From positions 1-47,132 of the forward strand of contig NZ_RFAR01000036.1 in NCBI RefSeq assembly GCF_003693445.1: a stretch of 47,132 nt of DNA, read 5' to 3'. Made by a program: the position numbers and the translations under genes. The notes below the pieces were generated by a model, which was not told the origin of the DNA, did not search any database, and saw only the letters and a program-made list of their open reading frames with translations. This document shows, piece after piece, positions 17,354 through 24,493 of the stretch (position 1 is the first letter of the stretch; each line of letters begins with the position of its first letter). This DNA is from Aquitalea palustris (GTDB lineage Bacteria > Pseudomonadota > Gammaproteobacteria > Burkholderiales > Chromobacteriaceae).

Positions 17354-19320
17354 CACCGTTCTCCTTTGGTTTTGGAGGTTTCGACAAACCAGTTATCGCA
17401 ATCAATATTATCCATTTCGGAAGTAGAAGATTGAGATGAACTAGGCTTCGTTTGGCTAGTTGTTTGACTTTTGCGGCGATTCTTATATTTTTCCCGAGTC
17501 TTTTGCTGGGTTTTTCGTTCAAGTTCATGTTCTGCATCTTGGTGAAGTTGATGCACTTGTCTACGGAATTTGGCTTTTTCTTGACGAATAGTGTCGATAT
17601 GGGGATCCATATCTTCTGGCACATCAGAATTATTCTTTTTGCGAGACTGTTGAAATTCAATCCAGCTTGTACCTGGTTCAATATTTGGCGTTAAGCATTT
17701 CAACTTAACTAAGGCTTTGTTAACTGGGTCAGCGATATAGGCTTGAGTTACATCTTGAGGATCAATTCGAAGCATGAATAGCTGCTTTTCAGGTAGTTTT
17801 TCTTCCAGGTGAACCAAGTACGGGTGGTGATAGATCAAGCCTTTTGTGCCAATGCGCCCATTGCTGATCTTGCGCTGAAAAGTAAGACCGGTTTCCGCCT
17901 CTAAACTAAGGCTGTCTGGTAAGGGAGGAATAGGGTGCTCTTCTATCAAGCGCTTCCAGCACTGGAGCGGTGTTTCCCCCAGTTCACTATGCCGTGTATT
18001 GTGATATTTAACGACAACCCATTGGAAAACGAGCTGTCGTAACTCATGTAGCGTCAAGAATGCCAATTTCTCTGAAGGGTAGTCGCCACGTTCAACCGGA
18101 TTTGACCAAGTAGTGCCTGGTAGTCGATGAATTAATTGATGGTTGAGGGTTCCAATAAAACGCTCAACCGCTGCCTTGTACCATGGTTTTCCCGGGGGGC
18201 AATATTGCATATCGGCATGCATGTCTGCGCAGAACTGTTTGTGAGCATTGCCATGAAATTCAGGACCGTTATCCATGCAAATCAGCCTGAACTGTCCGTC
18301 TACCGGCCATGTTAGATTGATGTCAATTGATAGACTATCGACAATTCCTTGCTTGCACATCACGGCTTGACGTAAACACATCAACACAGCTATGGATGAT
18401 GGTGGTTCAAGATCTATGTAAATTCCGCAGACCATGCGTGTCCTGTGATCAATGGCAACGGTACAGGTCGGTCGTCGTAAATACGCTTTTGTGATCGGAT
18501 GGATTAGAATAATATCCAGTGTGGTGTGGTCAATTTCAACCCGTTCTAAAGGAAATAGGGCGGAAGGGCCACGATCCCTCGTTCGGAAAAAACGACGAGC
18601 GGCCCGTTCGCCGAGCCGCCTTGTCATCACGACAAAGGGGTCAAGCAGCCGCTTGACTAACTTGCAGAAGCCCGTATAGCTAACTGTGCGAATCCAATTT
18701 GTTTTAGAACGGTTTTGATTGGCTTCAATCACTCGGTCAGCCAGTTCTGCGTGGGTTTCTCTTAAGCTAGTCCGGGCCCTCGTCAAGTAGTAGGTATCAA
18801 TGACCATGTAAAATATCTCAATTACTTCTACGTCAATTTGACCGTGGCGTCTTCCGCAATTAGCAGTTAATGGAGCAAGAGACATAACATCTTCGCCACT
18901 CTGTACGTAGCGGTGGCACCAGCGATAAAGGGAGGAAGGGCTTGGAGGCTTGTCGTCATGAATTAACTTCGCAACAGACGCCGAAATGACCTTGAGTTCA
19001 CGTGTACACGAGAATGTGGATGTCTGATTCAAGACAGCCCTGACATAGCACAGACTGCGTTGCAGTTTCAGTCTATGATGAGCAGGTAGCGCAGCAGGAA
19101 TAGGGGGCAAGCCATCCTCCCTAAACAAGATGTCTTGTCCCTCGATAATTTTCAGTAGTCCTTGCTGGCGGAATGCTTCAATTTCATCATTTTTGAATGT
19201 TTTTGCATTCGAAGTCCGCTCATTTAGCAACGTCACTGTCCGATCTGGCTGGATATCAATAACTCGGAAGTGATGGCCGTGAAAACTTACCGAGAAGCCT
19301 TCCCTAAGCGGAATAGTCAT
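17353..19320 (-). CDS. tnsB: TnsB/TniA-like DDE transposase
   Basis: 655 residues. An N-terminal DNA-binding region precedes an RNase H-like integrase core with the DDE triad visible as D264 (VEIDHTTLD), D350 (CMDNGPEFHG) and E386 (AAVERFIGTLNH). A Mu-type beta-barrel region follows (about 450-530). The tail is basic, glutamine-rich and helical (about 590-640), the part that contacts TnsC in related elements. TnsB binds the transposon ends and cuts and joins the 3' strands, while TnsA cuts the 5' strands. It overlaps tnsA by 17 bases at its start. All catalytic residues are present. Confidence 0.92.
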   Translation of the reverse strand: MTIPLREGFSVSFHGHHFRVIDIQPDRTVTLLNERTSNAKTFKNDEIEAFRQQGLLKIIEGQDILFREDGLPPIPAALPAHHRLKLQRSLCYVRAVLNQTSTFSCTRELKVISASVAKLIHDDKPPSPSSLYRWCHRYVQSGEDVMSLAPLTANCGRRHGQIDVEVIEIFYMVIDTYYLTRARTSLRETHAELADRVIEANQNRSKTNWIRTVSYTGFCKLVKRLLDPFVVMTRRLGERAARRFFRTRDRGPSALFPLERVEIDHTTLDIILIHPITKAYLRRPTCTVAIDHRTRMVCGIYIDLEPPSSIAVLMCLRQAVMCKQGIVDSLSIDINLTWPVDGQFRLICMDNGPEFHGNAHKQFCADMHADMQYCPPGKPWYKAAVERFIGTLNHQLIHRLPGTTWSNPVERGDYPSEKLAFLTLHELRQLVFQWVVVKYHNTRHSELGETPLQCWKRLIEEHPIPPLPDSLSLEAETGLTFQRKISNGRIGTKGLIYHHPYLVHLEEKLPEKQLFMLRIDPQDVTQAYIADPVNKALVKLKCLTPNIEPGTSWIEFQQSRKKNNSDVPEDMDPHIDTIRQEKAKFRRQVHQLHQDAEHELERKTQQKTREKYKNRRKSQTTSQTKPSSSQSSTSEMDNIDCDNWFVETSKTKGER

Positions 19321-20272
19321 TTTTTACTTCCTCCGCAAGATGTACTTTTAATAGAGGGTTGATGATTTTTTGTTTATCATATTCCAGCCAACCCTCCCAA
19401 AGAAGGTGATAAAGTCCGCAAAGGCTCAAATATTTACCGTTCAATCGAATTGCGAGCCAAGCCAGGGTGCATGGACCTTCTTTTAGTAGATAATCGGCAA
19501 TGAGCTGTCGATCACGATGAGTTACAAAAATATCTGCATAGTGCTTTAAGTGATTTAAATTCTTTAAATGGTTGCCATCGCGAATAATTTTGCTGTCAAC
19601 AACAATAAATTCATAGCCAAGCTGTGATAGTCGAAATCCAATTGCATTTGCTTCTTCATTAAATTCATTATCTGCCGATATCTCCTCTGGCTTGACTTCG
19701 TAAATGGTCGGCAATCTATTTAATGCATCCTTCCAATGCACTTCAAAGTCTGGAGTGTATAGGTGCCACTTGCCATTAAGGCAATAATCAAATCGCTGTG
19801 GCTGGCTTTGGATGGTTTTGACTGATGGATTTGCTTCTAAATGTAGAAGCCAGTCACGCTCAAGTGTGCTTTCCCATGGAATAAGTCCATTCATCCTATG
19901 GCTATATGAGAACCCAATCACTTTGTCACTATTGTGGTTGTGAATCTTGCGTATAGATGGAATGAGCATGACGATTCCCCGATCATTATTACCGTTGTCA
20001 CACTTGAAAAGCATGACGAGCTCGGTATGACTGATTAGCCTTGCTGCATTGTTATGAACAACAAGGACCCACGACTGGGCCAACACGTCGGGAGGAAGAG
20101 CGAGGCTAGCAAGAGCCTCTGTGAAGGCTTGTGGTCCGGCTAGGCAAGCGACCATTGGCTTAAGTGGGGAGGGTGACCATGAGCTGTGTCTATGGGCTTT
20201 GGTCTTGAAGTGGCGTAATAACTCGGGGCTAGGTCTGCTGTGCCTGGGGACAGGCAGGCGGCGATGTTTCAT
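19304..20272 (-). CDS. tnsA: TnsA-like endonuclease with N-terminal extension
   Basis: 322 residues from the ATG at 20272, chosen because AAAGGA lies 7 bases upstream. The TnsA nuclease domain begins near residue 100, with catalytic residues E134 (PWESTLERD), D175 (YTPDFEV) and the ExK pair E192/K194 (YEVKP). The C-terminal TnsA domain (about 235-322) is present. The first ~100 residues are basic, Ser/Pro/His-rich, and more G+C-rich than the rest. An internal ATG at 19969, after GGGGA, would give a TnsA of about 221 residues without the extension. The extension could be a true fusion or a frame running in from sequence at the transposon end. The nuclease assignment is secure; the start is not. 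Confidence 0.8.
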   Translation of the reverse strand: MKHRRLPVPRHSRPSPELLRHFKTKAHRHSSWSPSPLKPMVACLAGPQAFTEALASLALPPDVLAQSWVLVVHNNAARLISHTELVMLFKCDNGNNDRGIVMLIPSIRKIHNHNSDKVIGFSYSHRMNGLIPWESTLERDWLLHLEANPSVKTIQSQPQRFDYCLNGKWHLYTPDFEVHWKDALNRLPTIYEVKPEEISADNEFNEEANAIGFRLSQLGYEFIVVDSKIIRDGNHLKNLNHLKHYADIFVTHRDRQLIADYLLKEGPCTLAWLAIRLNGKYLSLCGLYHLLWEGWLEYDKQKIINPLLKVHLAEEVKNDYSA

Positions 20273-20526
20273 GGCTTTTCCTTTAGGGCACCGGTTCAGC
20301 AAGGGCTGAACAGGGATGCCAGGGTGTGTTGGGACAGCCCCGAGCAAAATGCCCTTGACTGTCCGCATCGGAAAAGCCAAGATGAGATTGACGAGAGCAC
20401 AATCGAGTCAACTCATGAAGCCCCCTGGTTTTCGTAGAACCGTGGGGGCTTCGCTCTTCCGCCAGTAGTAATAACTTCAGGCGGCTATGGCATGTTTATC
20501 TCCTTCTCTGCTTTGGGTTTGTGAGT
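20273..20526. other. Non-coding spacer upstream of tnsA
   Basis: 254 bases without a supportable gene. It holds the tnsA ribosome-binding site, a short hairpin (GTTCAGC/GCTGAAC, 20294-20311) and a stronger G+C-rich hairpin at 20417-20452. The tnsA frame stays open upstream to 20380, but without a ribosome-binding site. A Tn7-type right end would be expected here or just inside the tnsA extension. I could not find repeated transposase-binding sites by eye. Confidence 0.4.
20417..20452. terminator. G+C-rich hairpin downstream of the alpA-like gene
   Basis: The arms GAAGCCCCC and GGGGGCTTC, extended by GGTT/AACC around one mismatch, enclose a loop of about seven bases. It lies 75 bases past the stop of the minus-strand AlpA-like gene and before tnsA, so it may end that transcript. 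There is no strong T tract, so termination is uncertain. Confidence 0.45.
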
Positions 20527-20721
20527 TCAGGTGTTCATTGCATCTGTATCGCGCTCAAATTCGCGCTCCAGCCATTCTTCTACCCGCTCAGGATCCCAGC
20601 GTCGTACTCTACCGAGCCAGATGTGTTGGGGGGCTGCATGTCGTGCAATGAGATCCTCAAGCAAGCGCAGGCTAATACCCAGTCGGTCTGCCAACTGCTT
20701 AGCATTAATAAGCCTCGGCAT
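20527..20721 (-). CDS. AlpA/excisionase-like HTH protein
   Basis: 64 residues from the ATG at 20721, which follows a strong GGAGGGGAG site; the open frame extends 13 codons further upstream but without support. The sequence is one excisionase-type helix-turn-helix: LINAKQLADRLGISLRLLEDL, then a wing with RRWDPERVEEWLE. Proteins of this kind (AlpA, phage Xis) activate integrase or excise islands. No integrase lies in this window, so its target is unknown. It may belong to an island distinct from the Tn7-like module next door. Confidence 0.75.
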   Translation of the reverse strand: MPRLINAKQLADRLGISLRLLEDLIARHAAPQHIWLGRVRRWDPERVEEWLEREFERDTDAMNT

Positions 20722-20884
20722 GCTCCCCTCCGTTTTGTTGCTTGATGCAGAGTCATGCAATCTGGAGCGCTCTGCAGAGTGGCGATGTGATTGTCTGAAG
20801 TCTATGCACGGAAATTTAAAATTACAAACAGTAACTTTTGTTCAATTTGTTTTTGCTATTTTAAAATAACGAAAGTCAAAATTG

Positions 20885-20921
20885 AAAAAGGCAAGGCGAA
20901 CCAAATCGACCTTGCCTTTTT
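20885..20921. terminator. Bidirectional terminator
   Basis: Perfect 12-bp arms (AAAAAGGCAAGG and its complement) around a 13-base loop, with A and T tracts on the outside. It lies 19 bases past the stop of the 91-residue gene on the minus strand and separates it from the alpA-like gene. The flanking A+T-rich spacer (20722-20884) probably holds the alpA promoter. Confidence 0.75.
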
Positions 20922-20940
20922 AATGCACTGAACAGACGAG

Positions 20941-21216
20941 CTACTTCCGTGCGTGAATTTCTTCCATCAACCCCTCTGCCTGGTCGCTGAACCATTCAGC
21001 AAGTTGATGGTAGGTTTCATCACCAAACCCCTGTACGTCAATCATGTCTCCGCGTTCATGCGAGATGCCGCGCAGGTGCCAAAAGCAGTCTGAAGTGTGC
21101 AGCTTTTGAAGAAACTCTTGGTACAGCGGCCAGAGCTCTGGAATCAGCTCTACACTCCAGTACTGGTTAGGCTCTCGCGGTGGCTGCGCAAGAGCATTGT
21201 AATTTTCACTCCCCAT
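20941..21216 (-). CDS. Hypothetical protein, 91 aa
   Basis: Not recognised. A small, acidic, aromatic-rich soluble protein (QYWSVELIPELWPLYQEFLQ; EWFSDQAEGLMEEIHA), probably helical, with no signal or membrane segment. The start ATG at 21216 has only a weak purine stretch before it. It lies 36 bases after the membrane-protein gene on the same strand and is followed by a strong terminator, so the two probably form a short operon. Confidence 0.6.
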   Translation of the reverse strand: MGSENYNALAQPPREPNQYWSVELIPELWPLYQEFLQKLHTSDCFWHLRGISHERGDMIDVQGFGDETYHQLAEWFSDQAEGLMEEIHARK

Positions 21217-21252
21217 GAATGTTCACCTTGCATGTGTTGGTTCAGCTTGCCC

Positions 21253-22119
21253 CTACAGTATTTCAGGGCATGCGCTCTTCTGAGAGGAGGGAACCAAGAG
21301 ACGTTCTAGCCGTTCTTCGGCTTTACTGAGGTTCCGCCGGTACTGTCCCGTTTGACGATGTTGCCACAGCATACCGCTGAGTAGAAATGATATACCAAGG
21401 CCATTCACCCAGAGCAGGGCATTGCGCCGGTCTGCTGCTCGCTCTAAAGACAAAGCGGGATACAGCTCTTGGGCCTGGTGCTCTAAATCTCGACGAACGC
21501 GTTGGCTTGAGGCATCTATTGATTGATGTTCCAGGAGGCGAATCTGATTTTGTAGCTGTTCAGCCTTGCTGGGGGAGACTATTCCGAATCGGTACGCCAT
21601 CATGAAAATGAGTACTGCCAATAACCAACTTACCAGGCCGAATGCAAGAATGCGGACCACCTTCGCGTTGATTGAAAAATCAAGCCAACGGGGGCGGGGC
21701 AATACTGCAGCTTGGTGAAGTAGCTGCCCCCAACTTGCCATCATTCTTTTGCGATGACCGGTATCCGTGTTCCGCACCTCGACCAGCCATGATTGCCCAT
21801 GTGCTTCGATGCCGGCGACTGTTACGCGATGTCCTACTCGGACCGCTATGCCTCCATTATGTAGCCGCAGCGGGATTTCTTTGCCATGCTCATCGCGCAG
21901 CCAGATTTCTTGCTGCTCCGCGACATGTGTAACTAGCTGAGGGGCATTGACATAGCCCCCATACGGACCCACATAACCGCCGCCACCTGATAGCTCGACC
22001 TTTGTTTTGCTCCACGTCTGCCGGTCGGCGACCTCCCATGTATGACTCAGCACTGTGACCGATGTCCCATTGACATCCACGCGGCCGCTAACACCCCTTG
22101 TAGCGCTACTGCTGTCCAT
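21253..22119 (-). CDS. Hypothetical membrane protein, 288 aa
   Basis: The start is set at the ATG at 22119, after GGAAAG, rather than the TTG at 22149. The first ~150 residues are beta-rich and soluble with a glycine-rich stretch (SGGGGYVGPYGGYVN), then EQQEIWLRDEHGKEIPL, resembling a small SH3-like or binding module. Two membrane helices follow (about 160-180, LAFGLVSWLLAVLIFMMAY; about 236-255, ALLWVNGLGISFLLSGMLW), separated by a coiled coil rich in Q, R and L. The end is basic and helical. I know no function. It is divergent from the Xre regulator, which may control it. Confidence 0.6.
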   Translation of the reverse strand: MDSSSATRGVSGRVDVNGTSVTVLSHTWEVADRQTWSKTKVELSGGGGYVGPYGGYVNAPQLVTHVAEQQEIWLRDEHGKEIPLRLHNGGIAVRVGHRVTVAGIEAHGQSWLVEVRNTDTGHRKRMMASWGQLLHQAAVLPRPRWLDFSINAKVVRILAFGLVSWLLAVLIFMMAYRFGIVSPSKAEQLQNQIRLLEHQSIDASSQRVRRDLEHQAQELYPALSLERAADRRNALLWVNGLGISFLLSGMLWQHRQTGQYRRNLSKAEERLERLLVPSSQKSACPEIL

Positions 22120-22223
22120 AAGAGTCTTTCCATGCGGTATTGATAGCAAATATTCACTTATAGTTGTCTAATTTGCAACTATAGGCCGTCGAGCAAATTC
22201 GTGCGCAGCCGGATGCTCTCCGT

Positions 22224-22469
22224 ATGGAAAAAGTATCCAAACCACATGCTGCACGGATGGTCTTTGCTAAAAACCTACGGCAGGTACGACGCTTGAAAGA
22301 AGTGTCACAGGAGGCATTGGCACTACAAGCCGGCCTGAGCCGAACGTATGTGTCAGAAGTTGAGCGCGGGGAGCGAAATGTCTCTATCGACAATATGGGA
22401 CTATTGGCTGATGCGCTTGGTGTGAAGCTCAAAGAGCTCCTTGACCCAGAAATGCTCAAGACACTCTAG
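22224..22469 (+). CDS. Xre-family HTH regulator
   Basis: 81 residues, a single HTH_3 domain: FAKNLRQVRRLKEVSQEALA, then ALQAGLSRTYVSEVERGERN and a closing LADALGVKLKELL, typical of Xre/SinR-type repressors and restriction-modification controllers. The start ATG has a weak ribosome-binding site. It is divergent from the membrane-protein gene across about 100 bases and ends two bases before a perfect palindrome. Likely a local repressor; no operator was identified. Confidence 0.85.
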   Translation: MEKVSKPHAARMVFAKNLRQVRRLKEVSQEALALQAGLSRTYVSEVERGERNVSIDNMGLLADALGVKLKELLDPEMLKTL

Positions 22470-22470
22470 G

Positions 22471-22535
22471 TGGGTGGGTGCAGAATTTAATGTGATGGTC
22501 AGCCTGACCATCACATTAAATTCTGCACCCACCCA
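22471..22535. repeat. Perfect 65-bp palindrome
   Basis: Two 32-base arms (22471-22502 and 22504-22535) are exact reverse complements around a single C. The left arm begins one base after the Xre gene stop (stop 22467-22469, then one G). The right arm contains the last eight codons and stop of the convergent 56-residue gene. The arms are not the G+C-stem/T-tail of a normal terminator; the central part (AGAATTTAATGTGATGGTCA) is mixed in sequence. It may be a terminator for both convergent genes, an abutted pair of mobile-element ends, or an inverted duplication. No further copy was seen. Confidence 0.9.
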
Positions 22536-22681
22536 TTCATGGAGAGTTGCCTTTCAAACTCATTAGTCTTGACTGCGATGTATGCTGCCGTGGCCGTTTG
22601 CAACCGCTGATAGTTTGCGGGGCTCAGTGACACAGTCAGTTGTTCCTGGCAATTTCGCCCGAGCCATTGGAACACAGTCAT
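22511..22681 (-). CDS. Small protein at the end of the ubiquitin-like operon
   Basis: 56 residues. ATG at 22681 follows AAAGGA by about 11 bases; upstream parts of the open frame lack start support. The sequence is soluble and mostly helical (FQWLGRNCQEQLTVSLSPAN, YQRLQTATAAYIAV). It starts 64 bases after the DUF6527 stop on the same strand, so it may be the last gene of the operon. Its final codons lie inside the 65-bp palindrome, so the C-terminus may be secondary to that structure. Not recognised. Confidence 0.45.
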   Translation of the reverse strand: MTVFQWLGRNCQEQLTVSLSPANYQRLQTATAAYIAVKTNEFERQLSMNGWVQNLM

Positions 22682-22745
22682 GTCGTCATTTTCCTTTTCT
22701 CTCGATTCTTCCCTTCTTATTTGTGATACCCAAGGGCAGTAGCGT

Positions 22746-23090
22746 TCAAATCTTGCACCATTCGATCTGTCCCTTTCGTATCCAAAAATGGCACCGGCAC
22801 ATCTTCTGCTGATGGATAGAGGGTGAAATCGTTGGGCGCCTCCAAAAATCCTGCTCAACCTTCCAGCGTGGACGATGTTCTGGATTCAGCGAAAGCGAGA
22901 TTTGTACACCGCACCCGCCGGGGCAGCTGAGGCATGCCCATTTCTTAACGCCACTATCCACGACTAACCACAGCTCGCCGGCCGGGATCTCGGCCTTACC
23001 CGGGTGTCGATCGACTTGCCTCACGAGCAAGTCGAAGTCCAGAATGTCGAAGTGGCGCAGCATCAATGCGAAGTGTCGTTTCATACTCAC
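22746..23090 (-). CDS. DUF6527 (BubE-like) protein
   Basis: 114 residues matching DUF6527. Motifs: WLVVDSGVKKWACLSCPGGCG (Cys cluster), the PRWKVEQD strand, TISPSIH and CRCHFWIRKGQIEW. The Cys/His set probably binds a metal, and the serine in PSI is a candidate active-site residue. DUF6527 is repeatedly found with bacterial ubiquitin-like conjugation genes and, to my recollection, is named BubE in Bub operons, where it is proposed to be a protease acting on the ubiquitin-like protein. GTG at 23090 overlaps the stop of the JAB-E1 gene (GTGA), showing translational coupling. Confidence 0.8.
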   Translation of the reverse strand: MSMKRHFALMLRHFDILDFDLLVRQVDRHPGKAEIPAGELWLVVDSGVKKWACLSCPGGCGVQISLSLNPEHRPRWKVEQDFWRRPTISPSIHQQKMCRCHFWIRKGQIEWCKI

Positions 23091-24493
23091 CCGATCACTC
23101 CAAGAAAGGGGTTCACGTCGCCACGACCCCAGGTAGCTTCAGTTCCGCAAATCGGGCATGTTGGGACCGGTCTGCACGTCATTGAACGATCTTCTACACG
23201 GTCGAATCGGCGGATGCGGTTGTGCACCATACCGTTTTCACCACGGAAGCCGGTCAAGCCCTGGATCAATTCGTCCACTGCGGCGCAAGCAATGCTGGTC
23301 GTGAACGTGACTACTGCCGGGGCTGGATCACCACCGCCGTCAACATACGCTTCAGCCTTGCGACGTTCAAATTCGGCCGAATCAGTTCTTTGTAAACCTT
23401 CGGCAGCAGCGCGCTGGGCGTTGATGACTCCAAGACACATCAGACACGGATTACCAGGCCTGATGGTCGTGACGCGACCCGTCATGTCGTAGTCCACACC
23501 ATTTTTGGCCGACCGCATGCGTAACCCCACGTCGATCACCGGAATCCCGTAGTAATGAGCAAGGCGGTTCAGGGTAAGCCGACCTTGGTTGTCATCTGTA
23601 CAGCCGAACAGCACATCGCAGGACCGCAGAATGTCGCGCAGCGATGGGTCACCCACCCATGCACGCCGAGTAACCACCTGGCTGCCCAAGCCGCAAGCCT
23701 CGATTTCACGTGCGAGGATGTCTACTTTGGGCAGTTTTGCCGGCACATCTGCGGCATGAGATCCGTGTACGCGGTTGAGATTGGTCGTGTCAATTGTGTC
23801 GTTGTCGATTAATGCTAGGTGACCAGTACCCAGCCTGGTCAGTAGCGAAACCACGGCGCTGCCAGTTCCACCGCAACCGACTACGCCGACGCGCAGTGCC
23901 CGCACGACCTGATTGAATCCTTCGCCGAATAAAGCCGCCTGCCGAACCAGAAACTCTGTATCTTCGCGTTCAGTGCCCGCGTGCCAAATCTTGATTTTGC
24001 TTCCGACTGTGGAAATGGACGATGCTTGCATAGATGCTTTGGCCGAGGTCCATAGACGCCCCACGATGGCATCGTGCTGGCCGAATACCATGCTGGCGAG
24101 CCCCCGGGCACCCTTGTTGAACGTCGTCCGCGCCAGCTCAGCTTCGTTGCGATCATCCTGGTCCGAGAAGAACGCATTCGCACCAGGATGCGTGTGTACT
24201 AGCCCAGGGATAAGGTTGTGTTGTTGCGCCTGGCCCAGCAGCCGCATGAATCCCTGCGTTGACCATGTCACGTGCACCGCGGAAGATGAAACCATTTCAT
24301 CTGGCGTGATCGGCACCACCTCGTGTGAGATCAGGCGGACGCGCGGTTGGTTGGACCATGGGTCTGCCGCGATCTCTGCCTTGCCGAACAGCACGTAGGC
24401 TGCGGCCTCGGAGCCATTCTCCCGATGAAGCAGCGCGCGCAGCGCCACTTCATGAGATTCCAGCAGAATGATGTCCAGCTCTGCGGCCGACAT
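23087..24493 (-). CDS. JAB peptidase-E1 activating enzyme fusion
   Basis: 468 residues. The N-terminal JAB/JAMM metalloprotease has the full motif: H100-T-H102-P, then S110 and D113 (VHTHPG...FFSDQD). The C-terminal ThiF/E1 adenylation domain has the nucleotide loop GCGGTGS (206-212), LIDNDTIDTTNLNRV, and CxxC pairs at C350/C353 and C446/C449 that would hold zinc. It would activate the ubiquitin-like C-terminus with ATP and also remove or process it. The ATG at 24493 overlaps the preceding stop (TAATG); the frame continues upstream into the E2 gene but is not supported. The spacing implies co-translation with the E2 fusion. Confidence 0.88.
   Translation of the reverse strand: MSAAELDIILLESHEVALRALLHRENGSEAAAYVLFGKAEIAADPWSNQPRVRLISHEVVPITPDEMVSSSAVHVTWSTQGFMRLLGQAQQHNLIPGLVHTHPGANAFFSDQDDRNEAELARTTFNKGARGLASMVFGQHDAIVGRLWTSAKASMQASSISTVGSKIKIWHAGTEREDTEFLVRQAALFGEGFNQVVRALRVGVVGCGGTGSAVVSLLTRLGTGHLALIDNDTIDTTNLNRVHGSHAADVPAKLPKVDILAREIEACGLGSQVVTRRAWVGDPSLRDILRSCDVLFGCTDDNQGRLTLNRLAHYYGIPVIDVGLRMRSAKNGVDYDMTGRVTTIRPGNPCLMCLGVINAQRAAAEGLQRTDSAEFERRKAEAYVDGGGDPAPAVVTFTTSIACAAVDELIQGLTGFRGENGMVHNRIRRFDRVEDRSMTCRPVPTCPICGTEATWGRGDVNPFLGVIG

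Larger units (their letters stand above)
14181..20272 (-). mobile_element. Tn7-like transposition module (tnsA-tnsB-tnsC-tniQ)
   Basis: Four co-directional, mutually overlapping genes form a full heteromeric cut-and-paste transposition machine: TnsA endonuclease, DDE transposase, AAA+ regulator and a TniQ/TnsD-type target selector. In Tn7 the gene nearest the right end is tnsA and cargo lies on the other side, towards the left end. By that rule the right end would be to the right of 20,272 and the Wadjet, AIPR and Mrr-like genes would be cargo. I found no confident terminal TGT/ACA repeats with matching internal sites, so only the gene module is annotated. Confidence 0.8.

Noticed and set aside
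23004-23492. Plus-strand frame of 162 codons over the JAB-E1 gene
   Set aside because: Shadow of the E1 domain on the opposite strand, without start signal or motif.
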